From Tubiluchus corallicola (lineage: Eukaryota; Priapulida; Priapulimorpha; Priapulimorphida; Tubiluchidae), in the NCBI GenBank assembly GCA_030141605.1, contig JAQGDQ010000877.1, positions 1-64,000 of the forward strand: DNA of 64,000 nt, given 5' to 3'. Every line of letters begins with the position of its first letter. Position 1 is the stretch's first letter. Made by a program: the position numbers and the translations under genes. The notes under the pieces are model-generated. The model ran no database searches and was not told the origin of the DNA. It saw only the letters and a program-made list of their open reading frames with translations. Shown one piece after another: positions 1-11,800 of the stretch.

Positions 1-706
1 ATTAGCAAACATTTTTGACTTGGCTTGCAACAAACGACTAAAGTTGTGAAAACAACTGTGAAAACTGCATACAGACAACGTGTAAAACAATGTAGGAAAG
101 ACAAGAAATCTTCTACCACGGCCCACTTGCACCAGTTAAAATTTAGCACGCTTCGATTTCTTGTATGACTTGCGCAAAAATGTTAATGCAAGCGTACGTG
201 TTTTGCAGATTTGTTTGTGTAGATATTTTGTCACGTTATTAGTGGTTTAATATCTTATGCAAGATGTGAATGATATAACTTCTGAGACTTACTCATTATT
301 AGGTTGTGCAATGTTATGCATAGTAATTACTGTACAGTGTAATACATTTTTGTATGGCGATGTAATTCATATTCCCATAATGTGTACTGTAGTATGATGT
401 GTGACTGTCTTACTAGTAAAAAAGTAGTAACCACAACTGATTATTGAAAAGCTTATTTTTATTTTACAGGTGCACACACGGAATCTCGGTTTCGGCTTGA
501 CATCAATCTTACTGTTACTTAGTTTATGAAACAAGTGAGGAATACGTTTTGTAGCGTTTCATTTATCACTGTTGCTTGCGTGGGCAAGACCACACATTTT
601 AGAATCATTTGTATTTTTGTCACATTACTGTGTGCAGTCTCAGTTGTTACTTATAACATTTTACAGCAGTCATATTACCCTGCCATCTTTTTGTTCCAAC
701 GGCAAC
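1..706. other. Region upstream of the G6PC-like exon; no gene assigned
   Basis: No coding exon is recognised. At about 455-470 a pyrimidine-rich tract ends in a plausible splice acceptor (TTTTACAG). The bases after it stay open for about 19 codons in one frame (hydrophobic, ending in a stop near 525) and about 16 in another. This could be the last exon of a gene to the left or a 5' UTR exon of the G6PC-like gene. Neither reading matches a family I know. Confidence 0.3.
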
Positions 707-960
707 ATGGATTCTCTTTATGTATCTGGTCTGAACTTCATCATCTTTTTGCAAAGCGTCTTGTTCCGAGGAGCGAAATGGGCGCACTATATGCTTGCGA
801 TGTCACACCTTGGCGATCCACGAAACGCCTTTATCATTTACTTTCCCATAACCTACTGCATCGACAAGACGCTAGGCAGACGTGTACTCTGGGCTGCAGC
901 TCTCTCTGAATGGGTGAACTCAATTTTAAAGTGGTTTCTGCACGACGACCGCCCTTACTG
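707..960 (+). pseudogene. G6PC: Orphan first coding exon of a glucose-6-phosphatase catalytic subunit
   Basis: Reads 84 codons from ATG at 707 to a donor-like GTGTATAAG at 961. The protein begins MDSLYVSGLN, carries GDPRNAFIIYFP (compare LRNAFYVLFP in the vertebrate enzyme) and ends in KWFLHDDRPYW, which contains the K-x6-R-P first phosphatase motif (K75, R82). G6PC is a nine-helix ER-membrane enzyme that hydrolyses glucose-6-phosphate. The other two phosphatase motifs (PSGH, and SRxxxGxHxxxD) are not found anywhere between this exon and the TYW1 exons on the plus strand, and retrotransposon-like sequence begins within about 80 bp. The exon reads cleanly with no stop. I infer a truncated gene copy. 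A gene with very distant downstream exons or an assembly break are alternatives. The human first intron falls earlier (after K76), so the donor used here would be lineage-specific. Confidence 0.62.
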
Positions 961-1034
961 GTGTATAAGAATTTCCATGTCGAGACAAATAAACATAGCA
1001 GCTAGTCTAGCATGCATTAGTCACTGTTATAATT

Positions 1035-1750
1035 AGCAACCAACAAGTCGCTAATGATTGGCCTACTGCTGAATATGTCGATAGACAGTTACATGATGTT
1101 TTCCTTTAATACCTTGATGATCTGAAGCATCAGTGTCCTTTAGAAGTAGAGAATTTATCAAAAGATTTTAGAGACCTACAAGGCAAATTTAAGTCTCCGA
1201 AAATTCCTCAGCATCACATGAATCAGTGTAAAGAGTGGTTAGATATTACAAGATTAAGAGATAAGGATAAAACCCTGTGAGAAAACATTAATTAGTCGGG
1301 TGAGATGAGTAAGAAAAAACCTGCAAACGGCTCAAGTGTTGCTGAACTTGCTGATCATTTTAGTAAACTATACTCATTACACGAAGTAGACTCAGTGATT
1401 TGGCACAGAACAACAATTTGCCATACTACCCTATCCTAGATGATCCAATTATATTAATTGAAATGGGCAACGTAGTGAACAAAATAATAAAAGCAGATCT
1501 AGATTTTTCTGTAAGCTTACCGAAAAGTTCATATCGTGTGCTGTAGCCAATATTGTTAGTTTTAGTGAACCTAATCCTTTATTCTTTTATATAAAGTGCC
1601 CACTAAATATGACTTGCTCTCTACTCACAGCAGTCTTAAATGGGGTGATCTATCGCTGCCTCCGAATTATAGAGGCATACAAATGTCACTACTAGCAAGC
1701 ATCTGCGACACAAGGATGACACCTGGTGACATGGCAAAATGCTGACACAT
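1035..1750 (+). mobile_element. Decayed non-LTR retrotransposon (LINE) fragment
   Basis: Several short frames on the plus strand, broken by stops and frameshifts, resemble a LINE ORF2. Around 1320-1380 one frame reads VAELADHFSKLYS. Around 1440-1500 another reads DDPIILIEMGNVVNKIIKAD, like the segment just before the reverse transcriptase core. Around 1630-1700 a third reads GDLSLPPNYRGIQMSLLASI, which resembles the GDLSLPxNYRGI block at the start of the reverse transcriptase domain. No catalytic YxDD motif is visible. Ends are not defined and the clade cannot be named. It lies between the orphan G6PC exon and TYW1. Confidence 0.5.
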
Positions 1751-2235
1751 CGACAGACAGCTGAATTTCTTTCATTTATGCCAGACTTGCATGTAGATTG
1801 GTGAATCTGTAATCGCTCACTGTTTCAAACTATATAATATCTTGCAGGAATGTAGCAGTAAAAATGAGACAATAAATAATACTTGTGAAATATGGAAGAC
1901 AGTTTTTTTTTGAAAAAGTCATGAAACCATCAGACATATTCCTTAACCGTCTGTTCATTGTAGAAATTTCTATACATGTACGAATTTCATTGCTCAGATA
2001 TATGTAATATAGGTAATGATATGTTAACTATAGGTAATTAAGTATACCATGTCAATAACAGTTGAGATAATGAATCGCTAATGAAAGCATCAATTAACAA
2101 GCTTCCTGTGATCAACAATTATCAATTCAGATGACATAGTGTCATTTAATTCAACAAAATGCTTGAGAATTGCTACTAAACTTCTCTAATGTTCGACTGT
2201 TAAGTACTGAATTATAACTATTTTCAACATTTCAG

Positions 2236-2815
2236 TTTGTTCAGTCGTCTCAGAACGACAAAAATGCTGTCCAGGGCAATGAAGCACTCTCGATTAAGAT
2301 TTTCTACTCCACGCAGAGCGGGACAGCAAAGGTATGTCTTCATTTCTGGGCTTCATTTAGTAGTCACACTTGTACAACCAGGTTCGAATACTAGTCGACT
2401 CACGGTTTTTCAGAGACCTTCTCCTAAATTTAACTGTTGATTATTTAAAGCTGGGCTTGTCTGGGTCAGTATTTCAGCCATCATGAACAATGATGATGAT
2501 GATGATGATGACGATGACAGTGTTGCAATAATTGCCTATTTCATGCCGTCCTTTTGTGTTCAAGCTGTAAATGAACAAGTAAATAGCTAATCTTGCACGC
2601 AAATCATTCTTTTCTGTAAGCATGATTAATTTTCTTTCAACTTACTTACTAAGTGGGGAAGTGTATCTTATTCTTTAATTGTAACTGATCGTAAAGTTCA
2701 ATAGAAAAAAGAAAGCAATTTCACATTTATATTTGCGAAATATTAGGACTAGTGATAATTTTCTATTTGAGTAAAAAGTAATAATCTATACTCTTATATT
2801 AATATTCTTGGTATG

Positions 2816-2858
<43 letters not shown>

Positions 2859-5800
2859 GAGGCTACAGCCCGGACGAGGGCACCATTTGCGGCGATCTAT
2901 ATATCAAACGAAAGGTCTCGATCTAGTGTCGTGCCATTGATGGTTTATTTTTCGAATTGGGCCCACCGGGAGGAACGAGGGGCGAAAAACCTCCAAAAAT
3001 GGCCCTTTTTCGGCCGTTTTTTGCAAAAGTTATATGGCTGAGATGTAGAGAACAGGAACGGGCCGAGGGGGGTGCTGGGTTTGGATAGATAGCCCGTTCA
3101 GCGGTGGGTGTAGTATATAATATTAATACAAGTAACAATATTATTAATAATAATATTATTATTATTATAATTATTGTTATTGTTATTGTTATTGTTATTA
3201 TTATTAGTATTATTTTTATTTTTTTATATGTTAGAGATTAGCCCATGATCTGAAAACAACACTGACTGCCTATGACTTACATTCTCATGTAGTTCATCTC
3301 AAACAGTATGATCCTGATGAACAGCTGTTAGAAGAGGTACCTTTGCTATTTGTTTTTACTTTAACCTGCTGCATTTTTTCGATGTTCTCGTAGGCTTTTT
3401 TAATTTTAAGTTAGTCTTGTTTTTTGTCTGATGTAAAATAAATACACTATTTACTGTAAATGTTAATTTTTTGCTTTATAATATTCTTTTGATGTTAGAA
3501 TTAATGTTTTTAATATATTTTTATACATTTTGTGATTTTTTATGCAAAATTCATCAAAGCTATACATTACTGAACAATACGTACTACGCATGTGCAAAAG
3601 TATGTGATAAACGAACCGCGAAGTAGCGAGGGAACACTGTAGGCCTATAATGATATGTAAATAAGGGGTATCAAAAGTAACTACAAAAAATTAATTTAAT
3701 CTTATTTTTCAGTGTGTTTCAAATACTGTGTGTATTTTCATCTTATCCACATACACGGATGCTGCTCCGCCTGATGACGCGAAATGGTTTTATAAGTGGA
3801 TCAGGGAAGTTTCGTCGGATTTCCGTGTGAGCAAGAAATTACTATCCGGCTTGAGATACACGGTGTTTGGCCTCGGAGATTCTGCTTACGGCAAAAACTA
3901 CAACTTGGTGTGTATGTAATAAAATTCTGAGTCTGAAATATTCAGATCTGTTGCATTCCACCATGCATCTAGATGTTTGTTTGACAGTTCATTGTGAGTT
4001 CCACCGTGCATCTAGGTGTTTGTTTGACAGTTCATTGTGAGTGAGTTCCACCGTGCATCTAGGTGTTTGTTTGACAGTTCATTGTGAGTGAGTTCCACCG
4101 TGCATCTAGGTGTTTGTTTGACAGTTCATTGTGAGTGAGTTCCACCGTGCATCTAGGTGTTTGTTTGACAGTTCATTGTGAGTGAGTTCCACCGTGCATC
4201 TAGGTGTTTGTTTGACAGTTCATTGTGAGTGAGTTCCACCGTGCATCTAGGTGTTTGTTTGACAGTTCATTGTGAGTGAGTTCCACCGTGCATCTAGGTG
4301 TTTGTTTGACAGTTCATTGTGAGTGAGTTCCACCGTGCATCTAGGTGTTTGTTTGACAGTTCATTGTGAGTGAGTTCCACCGTGCATCTAGGTGTTTGTT
4401 TGACAGTTCATTGTGAGTGAGTTCCACCGTGCATCTAGGTGTTTGTTTGACAGTTCATTGTGAGTGAGTTCCACCGTGCATCTAGGTGTTTGTTTGACAG
4501 TTCATTGTGAGTGAGTTCCACCGTGCATCTAGGTGTTTGTTTGACAGTTCATTGTGAGTGAGTTCCACCGTGCATCTAGGTGTTTGTTTGACAGTTCATT
4601 GTGAGTCACGTGCATCTAGGTGTTTGTTTGACAGTTCATTGTGAGTGAGTTCCACCGTGCATCTAGGTGTTTGTTTGACAGTTCATTGTGAGGAGTTCCA
4701 CCGTGCATCTAGGTGTTTGTTTGACAGTTCATTGTGAGTGAGTTCCACCGTGCATCTAGGTGTTTGTTTGACAGTTCATTGTGAGTGAGTTCCACCGTGC
4801 ATCTAGGTGTTTGTTTGACAGTTCATTGTGAGTGAGTTCCACCGTGCATCTAGGTGTTTGTTTGACAGTTCATTGTGAGTGAGTTCCACCGTGCATCTAG
4901 GTGTTTGTTTGACAGTTCATTGTGAGTGAGTTCCACCGTGCATCTAGGTGTTTGTTTGACAGTTCATTGTAAGTGAGTTCCACCGTGCATCTAGGTGTTT
5001 GTTTGACAGTTCATTGTGAGTGAGTTCCACCGTGCATCTAGGTGTTTGTTTGACAGTTTATTGTGAGTTCCACTGTGCATCTAGGTGTTTGTTTGACAGT
5101 TCATTGTGAGTGAGTTCCACCGTGCATCTAGGTGTTTGTTTGACAGTTCATTGTGAGTGAGTTCCACCGTGCATCTAGGTGTTTGTTTGACAGTTCATTG
5201 TGAGTGAGTTCCACCGTGCATCTAGGTGTTTGTTTGACAGTTCATTGTGAGTGAGTTCCACCGTGCATCTAGGTGTTTGTTTGACAGTTCATTGTGAGTG
5301 AGTTCCACCGTGCATCTAGGTGTTTGTTTGACAGTTTATTGTGAGTTCCACTGTGCATCTAGGTGTTTGTTTGACAGTTCATTGTGAGTGAGTGATGTAT
5401 ATAGTGAGTGGCAGTTCATATATAAGTGAACATATCTTTATCGCAGGATGTGTTAAGATTTTAAAGGCATTTTAAAGTTAGGCTCAACTAACTCATTTGT
5501 ACTTGAATATCTCAATCCACTATATGCGATTGACGAAAACAATTTTAGTAACGAGGCACAGCGTGCGAAAGTTTTGTGGTGTCTCAAGCCGTGCTTGAAT
5601 TCTACAGCGAGGTTAAATTTGCAGATTTTTAATCATTCCTGCTTTTTAAATGTCTCGTTGTCAGCAATGCATTGTGCTGCTCAAAAGGGTGAATATTTTT
5701 ACATTTTGCAAATTATAAAATTGTAAAGTAATGGTTAATACATACCGTATTTATCCGAGTATAGCGTGCACACGTGTATAACGCGCACCCCTAATTTTCC

Positions 5801-8800
5801 ATCAAAAATCGGTATGAAATTTTGTTTTACTTTTTCTCGGCTCAAACCAAGCATTGTAAGTGACAAATGTTGTTGAACACGTGCGTTGTTGAGCAACTCC
5901 AGTCTCTAACATTCGTCTCTGGTGCAGTGAATTCTTGGCTAGCTGCTCGATTTCTGCGGGCCAGGCACCGCCTGACAAAGTCTGCTGATGACGCTTATTG
6001 ATTATTTCCTTAGCTAGGCCTGGCCTCTGCAGCGAGTGTTCGGCATAGACGTTTTGAGGGTCGAGAGATGTGGCTGCATTCAATGTTTTGCGATTGTGGT
6101 CAGCGATATCTTCGACTAATGAGTCATTGCACAAATAATATATAGATTCATCCAAGCGTGTCACCCAACCCTCGTTTATAACGCGCACCCAAACTTTGAG
6201 TTGTTTTTCAGGTAGAAAATTTTCGCCTTATACTAGAATAAATATGGTAGGTGTGACCGACGAGAAAAGAACCGCATACAGGGCAGACCAGACAGTTTAG
6301 CCTTGTGGTAAATCTACTTTTGATCTGGGTGGTCGTAAGTTCAATACAACGGCCGGGTCATACCACAGACTTTCAAAATCGTACCTGTTGTTGCTCAGCC
6401 TGACGCGTGGTATTTAGGGTAAAAGTGGGGTAATAATAGTCTCTATTATGTAGTTGTAGGATGTTATTTACAGTCGGCAATAATGGCTCTTTGAGTTAAT
6501 GTTATTTGTTCACCCACCCTTAAGCCGACTTGAAATAAATATTGTTGTTGTTGTTGTTGCTGTTGTTGTTGTTGTCATTGCTGTTGTTGTTGTTGTTGTC
6601 GTTATCGTTGTCATTATTATTATTATTTTTGTTGTTGTTGTTGTTGTTGTTATTATTAGGATAGATGAAAGTTTGCTGGCTTTGGTCATTAGTGGCTTTT
6701 CTCTGTTAAATGGGTAACAGGAAATAAATGTTCGCTTTTGACTTTGCCCACTATCATACCTATTTAATGAGTGTTCACCCGCTCTCAATTTAGGTAATGT
6801 TGTGTCATCTAATAACTTTGTTTAAATTAATTTTTGTTTTTAGGTTGCTAAGACAGTTGATGAGTGTTTACACAAATTAGCCGGACAGCGTGTGTCATCC
6901 TTGGGTTTAGGCGATGCTAGTGCAGCCGTAAATACTTGCCAAGGTAAAGTTTGTGCCGTGAATTTATGTCACGCATTGAAAGTGAGTGTAGCAGCTCAAA
7001 ATGCATGTAAGATTGACAAATTGACTCCTTCTAGGAATGTCAGTGATAAAAATATCGCAAAAAGTTATGGGAAATATAGGAAAAGTCTGTATGAGAAGCG
7101 GTAGCAAAACAATAATTATAGCCAAACTGACTACATTAAGGAATCAATGATGTATTGTTATTACTATCATTTCTATTTAAATTTCAGTTCAAAATTGCTT
7201 TGAAAATTTAGCTCCTTCAAGAGTAAACTCTGGAGAATTATAAATGTAGATTGCTGCACCTGTGTTAGCCATTTGTCCACATCTGACATTACGCACTCTT
7301 ATCAGTTTAGCCTTTTACGTGTTTTCAGATCCCAAAATTGTAGCCAGAAATGACCAAGAAAAACAAGGTTCACATTTTTTCCCCATTTTACTTTCTCAAG
7401 TTTGAAAAAAGCATCAGTTAAATGGTTAAAGATGGGGACAAGCGGTTTAACTTATTATACTTTCAGAATCTTGCTGCGTTTTTGTAGTAAATCATGCAAG
7501 AAACCCGCCACACGTGAAGCCATTCTGACCCTCGTTTTTGATGCAGCTAAACAATTTTCAAGAGTCGTTGTATTTATTTCTTTTTAGGAATTGAAGAAGA
7601 TTTTAAAAAGTGGAAGAATATTCTTGTTGAAAATATTCTAATTTTGGCTGATAAATCAACGTTAAGAAGTGGCACAGATGCAAAAGAAGATGACTTCGAC
7701 ACCAAACTTGGTAGTGATAGTGCTGGAGGTGGTGATAGAGGAGACATTGTTGATCCTGCAGATTCCGATGAAGTAAGCATTAAATTTTCATGCTACAAAG
7801 TTGTTTAAAAGCTCTTGTCCCACATATTAGTCTTGAAAGGTAATTTGTCTTATATCGTCTTTGTAGAGTCAGAAAATTTATCACATGTGAGACAGCTGTG
7901 CGACTTCGCCACAAAACTGCATGGTCCGTGAAAATCAACTAAGTCGCCTAAAAAATTAAAACCACTGACAGCAGTAAAACACTTGATAGTTATTTTTTGA
8001 ATGGCAGCCAATTTACCAACTTTTGTTGCTATGCAAAAAAGTGCTCATATTAATAGTGCCCTACTTTTTGATACATTATTGCAGTCTGAATATTTTCTGA
8101 GGTTTTTTACCAGTTTTCGTTCGAACACAAACCAAACATATTCTGTCTGTATACCAGATGCTGTCACAGGCCGTATTACTTTCTTGAAATTTGTTGGGGT
8201 TAAACCCATTTAAATTAATTCAGTCCTCGGTTAGCCTGTTCATTAGAATATTGGAATAATAGGACAAACCATTAAAGTTGCTTAAATGACTAAGAAGTTT
8301 GTTTTCTACTACCCCAAGCTTTTCAATCTATACTCTTATATTAATATTCTTGGTATATATATATATAAGATTCGAGGCTACAGCTCCGACGAGGGCACCA
8401 TTTGCGGCGATCTATACATCAAACGAAAGGTCTCGATCTAGTGTCGTGCCATTGATGGTTTATTTTTCGAATCGGGCCCACCGCGAGGAAGGGGGGGCGA
8501 AAAACCTCCAAAAATGGCCCTTTTTCGGCCGTTTTTCGCAAAAGTTATACAGCTGAGATGTAGAGAACGGGAACGGGCTGAGGGGGGTGCTGGGTATGGA
8601 TAGATAGCCCGTTCAGCGGTGGGTGTCATAGGCATATTTAGAATTCGTGAGAGGGCCACGGCGTCCCGTAACGGGCGTTTTCCCGGACCCAACTCGCGAT
8701 TTTTTCGAAATTTTGACCAAACAGCCTGCGGAACAAACTTTCTAGCGGCGCCTGGTGGGACTCTCGGAAGGAGATATATGGCTCTTTAGAAAGACATAGG

Positions 8801-11800
8801 GGAAGGCTACACGATGATGTGTGCTATATTTTAGGACACGTCCACCAAGAGGAGTGCCGACGAGTTAATTAGATGTTCCATTTTTGGCAATTTTCGCTTG
8901 AAAAACTGCTGACGCAAAGCCATTGTTCTGACGTCATCCATTGTACTCTGTCTATAATCTTATAACTTTAATTCAGGAAAAGCTGCTGCTGGCTTTGCAT
9001 TAGATAAACAAATGAGGACTATGTAGGATGTTCGTGCATTGTTGATTATAAGTGGATTTATACGCAAAATTTTTTGCGGGGCCTTTGCTAGTTAAGAAAG
9101 AATGCCACTAACAATTATAAGTTGTTTCTATGAATTTTAGGAATTTTTTTTCAAAATTCCCTGCTTTTTTGTTTTAACTTTAGACCAGTACCGATGATGA
9201 CGATGATGACAATAAGATGCCAGATGATATCGTAGATGTGGAAGATATTGGAAAAGTTATTAATGGAATGAAAAGAGACAAAGTATGTGCCAGTATCTTT
9301 ATGTTAATTGATGAAAGTGATAAAATTTTCAATTTCAAACCAGTATATTCTCTATTTTTTGCTATTGTTTTCCTCGTGGTTCTTTGTGTTGTCACTGACA
9401 AATATTTTTACAGTTTGTCTGGTTGCTTGGCTATCTACAGCACTCAGTTCTTTTTTAACATTTTAATTTTAGCATTAAGAAATACAGTATGTGATTTTAA
9501 ATTAATCCATGCTGAGTTTAGCCTATTAATGCCTTGAAATTATATTTTAGTGTTCTAAAGTTGATCCTCTATAATGAGTGAATGTTTTTCTTTTATGTGA
9601 ACAGTTAAATCAGTTAATGATTTTCAAGTACAGTAAGTCCTTAACGACTCCGCGTTTAGCGACATCTTGTTTTAACGACGCTGAACATTTGACACTTTTT
9701 TTCACTTAATGACGCACTTTCGTTTTAACGCTAATTTTTTACTTTGCACTAAGTAAATTTTTATTTTATCAACAACTTTTTCACTTAATTTGATGCATTA
9801 AAATAAGTACATATTGCATTATTCTGTTCTAAAAACGCACGTAACATAAACAGTGCAATTATTATACAAGTATATGTTTTTGCTTCCTGACTGACCACCA
9901 AATGCTAGCTGTTTGGCATTTATATCAAGCAAGCAAGACCTGGCTGCAAACTTTATGCAAGGAATTTTGCCTGCAACCTGTAGAAACCAGACTAGATAAA
10001 ATTCTCAAGGTCGCCCAGCGCTTGGCTTCGATTCTGCTGCAGTGAGGGCAGTGTTTATTGTTTAACCTCTACCTACACTTAAATGTTAACGAAAGAAAAT
10101 GTGCTAGCTAGGTAAGTAAGATATATAAGTGGTTTCAAGTAAACAGAAAGAAATTAATGAGTACAAACATGAGTTAAATGAGTTAAACTCATGAAACCTT
10201 TAATTTATATGAATTAATCAGCATCGATTTTTGCCTCTAGAACGTATCTCAGCTCTTTCACATTACTTTCAATGGAAGTCTTGGCTTTGTTTAACAATGT
10301 TTTGCTTAACGTCGCATTTTGCTGGAACGAATTAACGTCGTTAAGCGAGGACTTACTGTACTTACATATTCATTACATAAATGCAATGGCAGAGCTCTTG
10401 TTTGTTTTATAGATTACTTAGCAGCATCGATTGCAACAAGATTGTAGAAAAAACTCTTTTAACCACTTTTCTAAAAAGGCACTGATAAAATTTCGTGCCT
10501 CATTAAACTTGCTAAACTAATTTATTTTATTTGAGTTTCTTTTGGCTATATTAGTAGTCAAAGTAGCAGAAGCTGTTCTGCTATAAATTGTTAGAATTGT
10601 AAGATTATGCTAAAATCTGTTATACACTTTTGTTGTGGTGCTAACTCATTTACGCATTTTGCCTCATGAAGGTGGGTGAGAAAAGTGCACCGAAGATAAG
10701 AAGCATGATTACTGATCAGCTGGAGAAATCACTGACAAAACAAGGCTACAAGCTGATTGGCTCACACTCAGGAGTGAAACTATGCAGGTGGACAAAGGTA
10801 AACCTAGGTTTTTTGTTTTTAACAAAATGTTCTTTTTAACAAAATTTTTAACAAATATTTATTAAAAATGTTTAGCAAATTGACTTTATATAACAGAAAG
10901 GTTGAATATGCAGCTGTTGTGTGTTTGCTTAAAGTCTCCCTGAAGTGCCTCTGTAGTCTAAATTTAGGTACATTTTTCCAAATCTTGTCATATCTGTCGG
11001 CTGACGATGTGCAAAATCTGTCTTCTGCGTTTTTTGTTGAATTTTAAGTTACAGTGCACTCTCTAAAATTACTGAAAATTCAGTTGTCAAACACGTAATC
11101 GTGGCTTAGAATCTTAAAGCCTTATTTGGGTTTTAAATCTTGTATGTATTCTGCAAAAAGTGTCACGTTTGATTAACGACACGTCTGATAGGAAACAACA
11201 TTTTTTTATAATATTAAAAATGAATGAGGAGCAAATCTTGATGGTTTTACAGTGTTTGAGTTTGCCAGTGTCACCATCATCGTCACCACTGTCAGTGTCA
11301 GCGTCTGTGTCTGCAGCATAAATTTGCTGATTATCTCTGCAATTATATTTGAATTTTCTGCAAGCGCGTAATATCACACGAGTTCCTTCTATCAGATTTT
11401 GAGCTTCCATACTTGCTGTGCAGTCATCAGTGTTTTTCATGTTTATCATCTCCTAACGGTGAATGTGATCAGTTATTTCAGTCAAAATTAGTTTTCAGAA
11501 TATGCTCAAACTCAAACAATCAGTACTGCAGTTATTTCAGCATTTACACATATCTGCGTCTAATTTGCATAATATCTTTTACGCACTAAATCAAAATCTT
11601 TCTCGTAACTCATCAGGGGCAAGATTTACATTATGTAAATAAAACCAGCAAAAGTAGACAGTTGATTATAACAGCTTAACTGACTGCTTCTTTTCATGAC
11701 ATTAACAACATTATTTTTTGTGTTACAAATGATATGATATTTTTATTGCAAACCGCAGTTCATTGTACAAAATACAACATCACACACTTACGCTCAAATT

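Noticed and set aside
526-909. Second open frame overlapping the G6PC-like exon
   Set aside because: Its protein has no family resemblance, while the overlapping frame from 707 matches G6PC.
2808-3138. Open frames on both strands, repeated at 8299-8692
   Set aside because: They lie inside Helitron copies and recur only because the element does; no Rep or helicase motif.
3955-5395. CRISPR-like array
   Set aside because: Units are contiguous 47-mers without distinct spacers, in a eukaryotic intron: a minisatellite.
6499-6788. Val- or Thr-rich frames on both strands
   Set aside because: Translation of a (TTG)n SINE tail.
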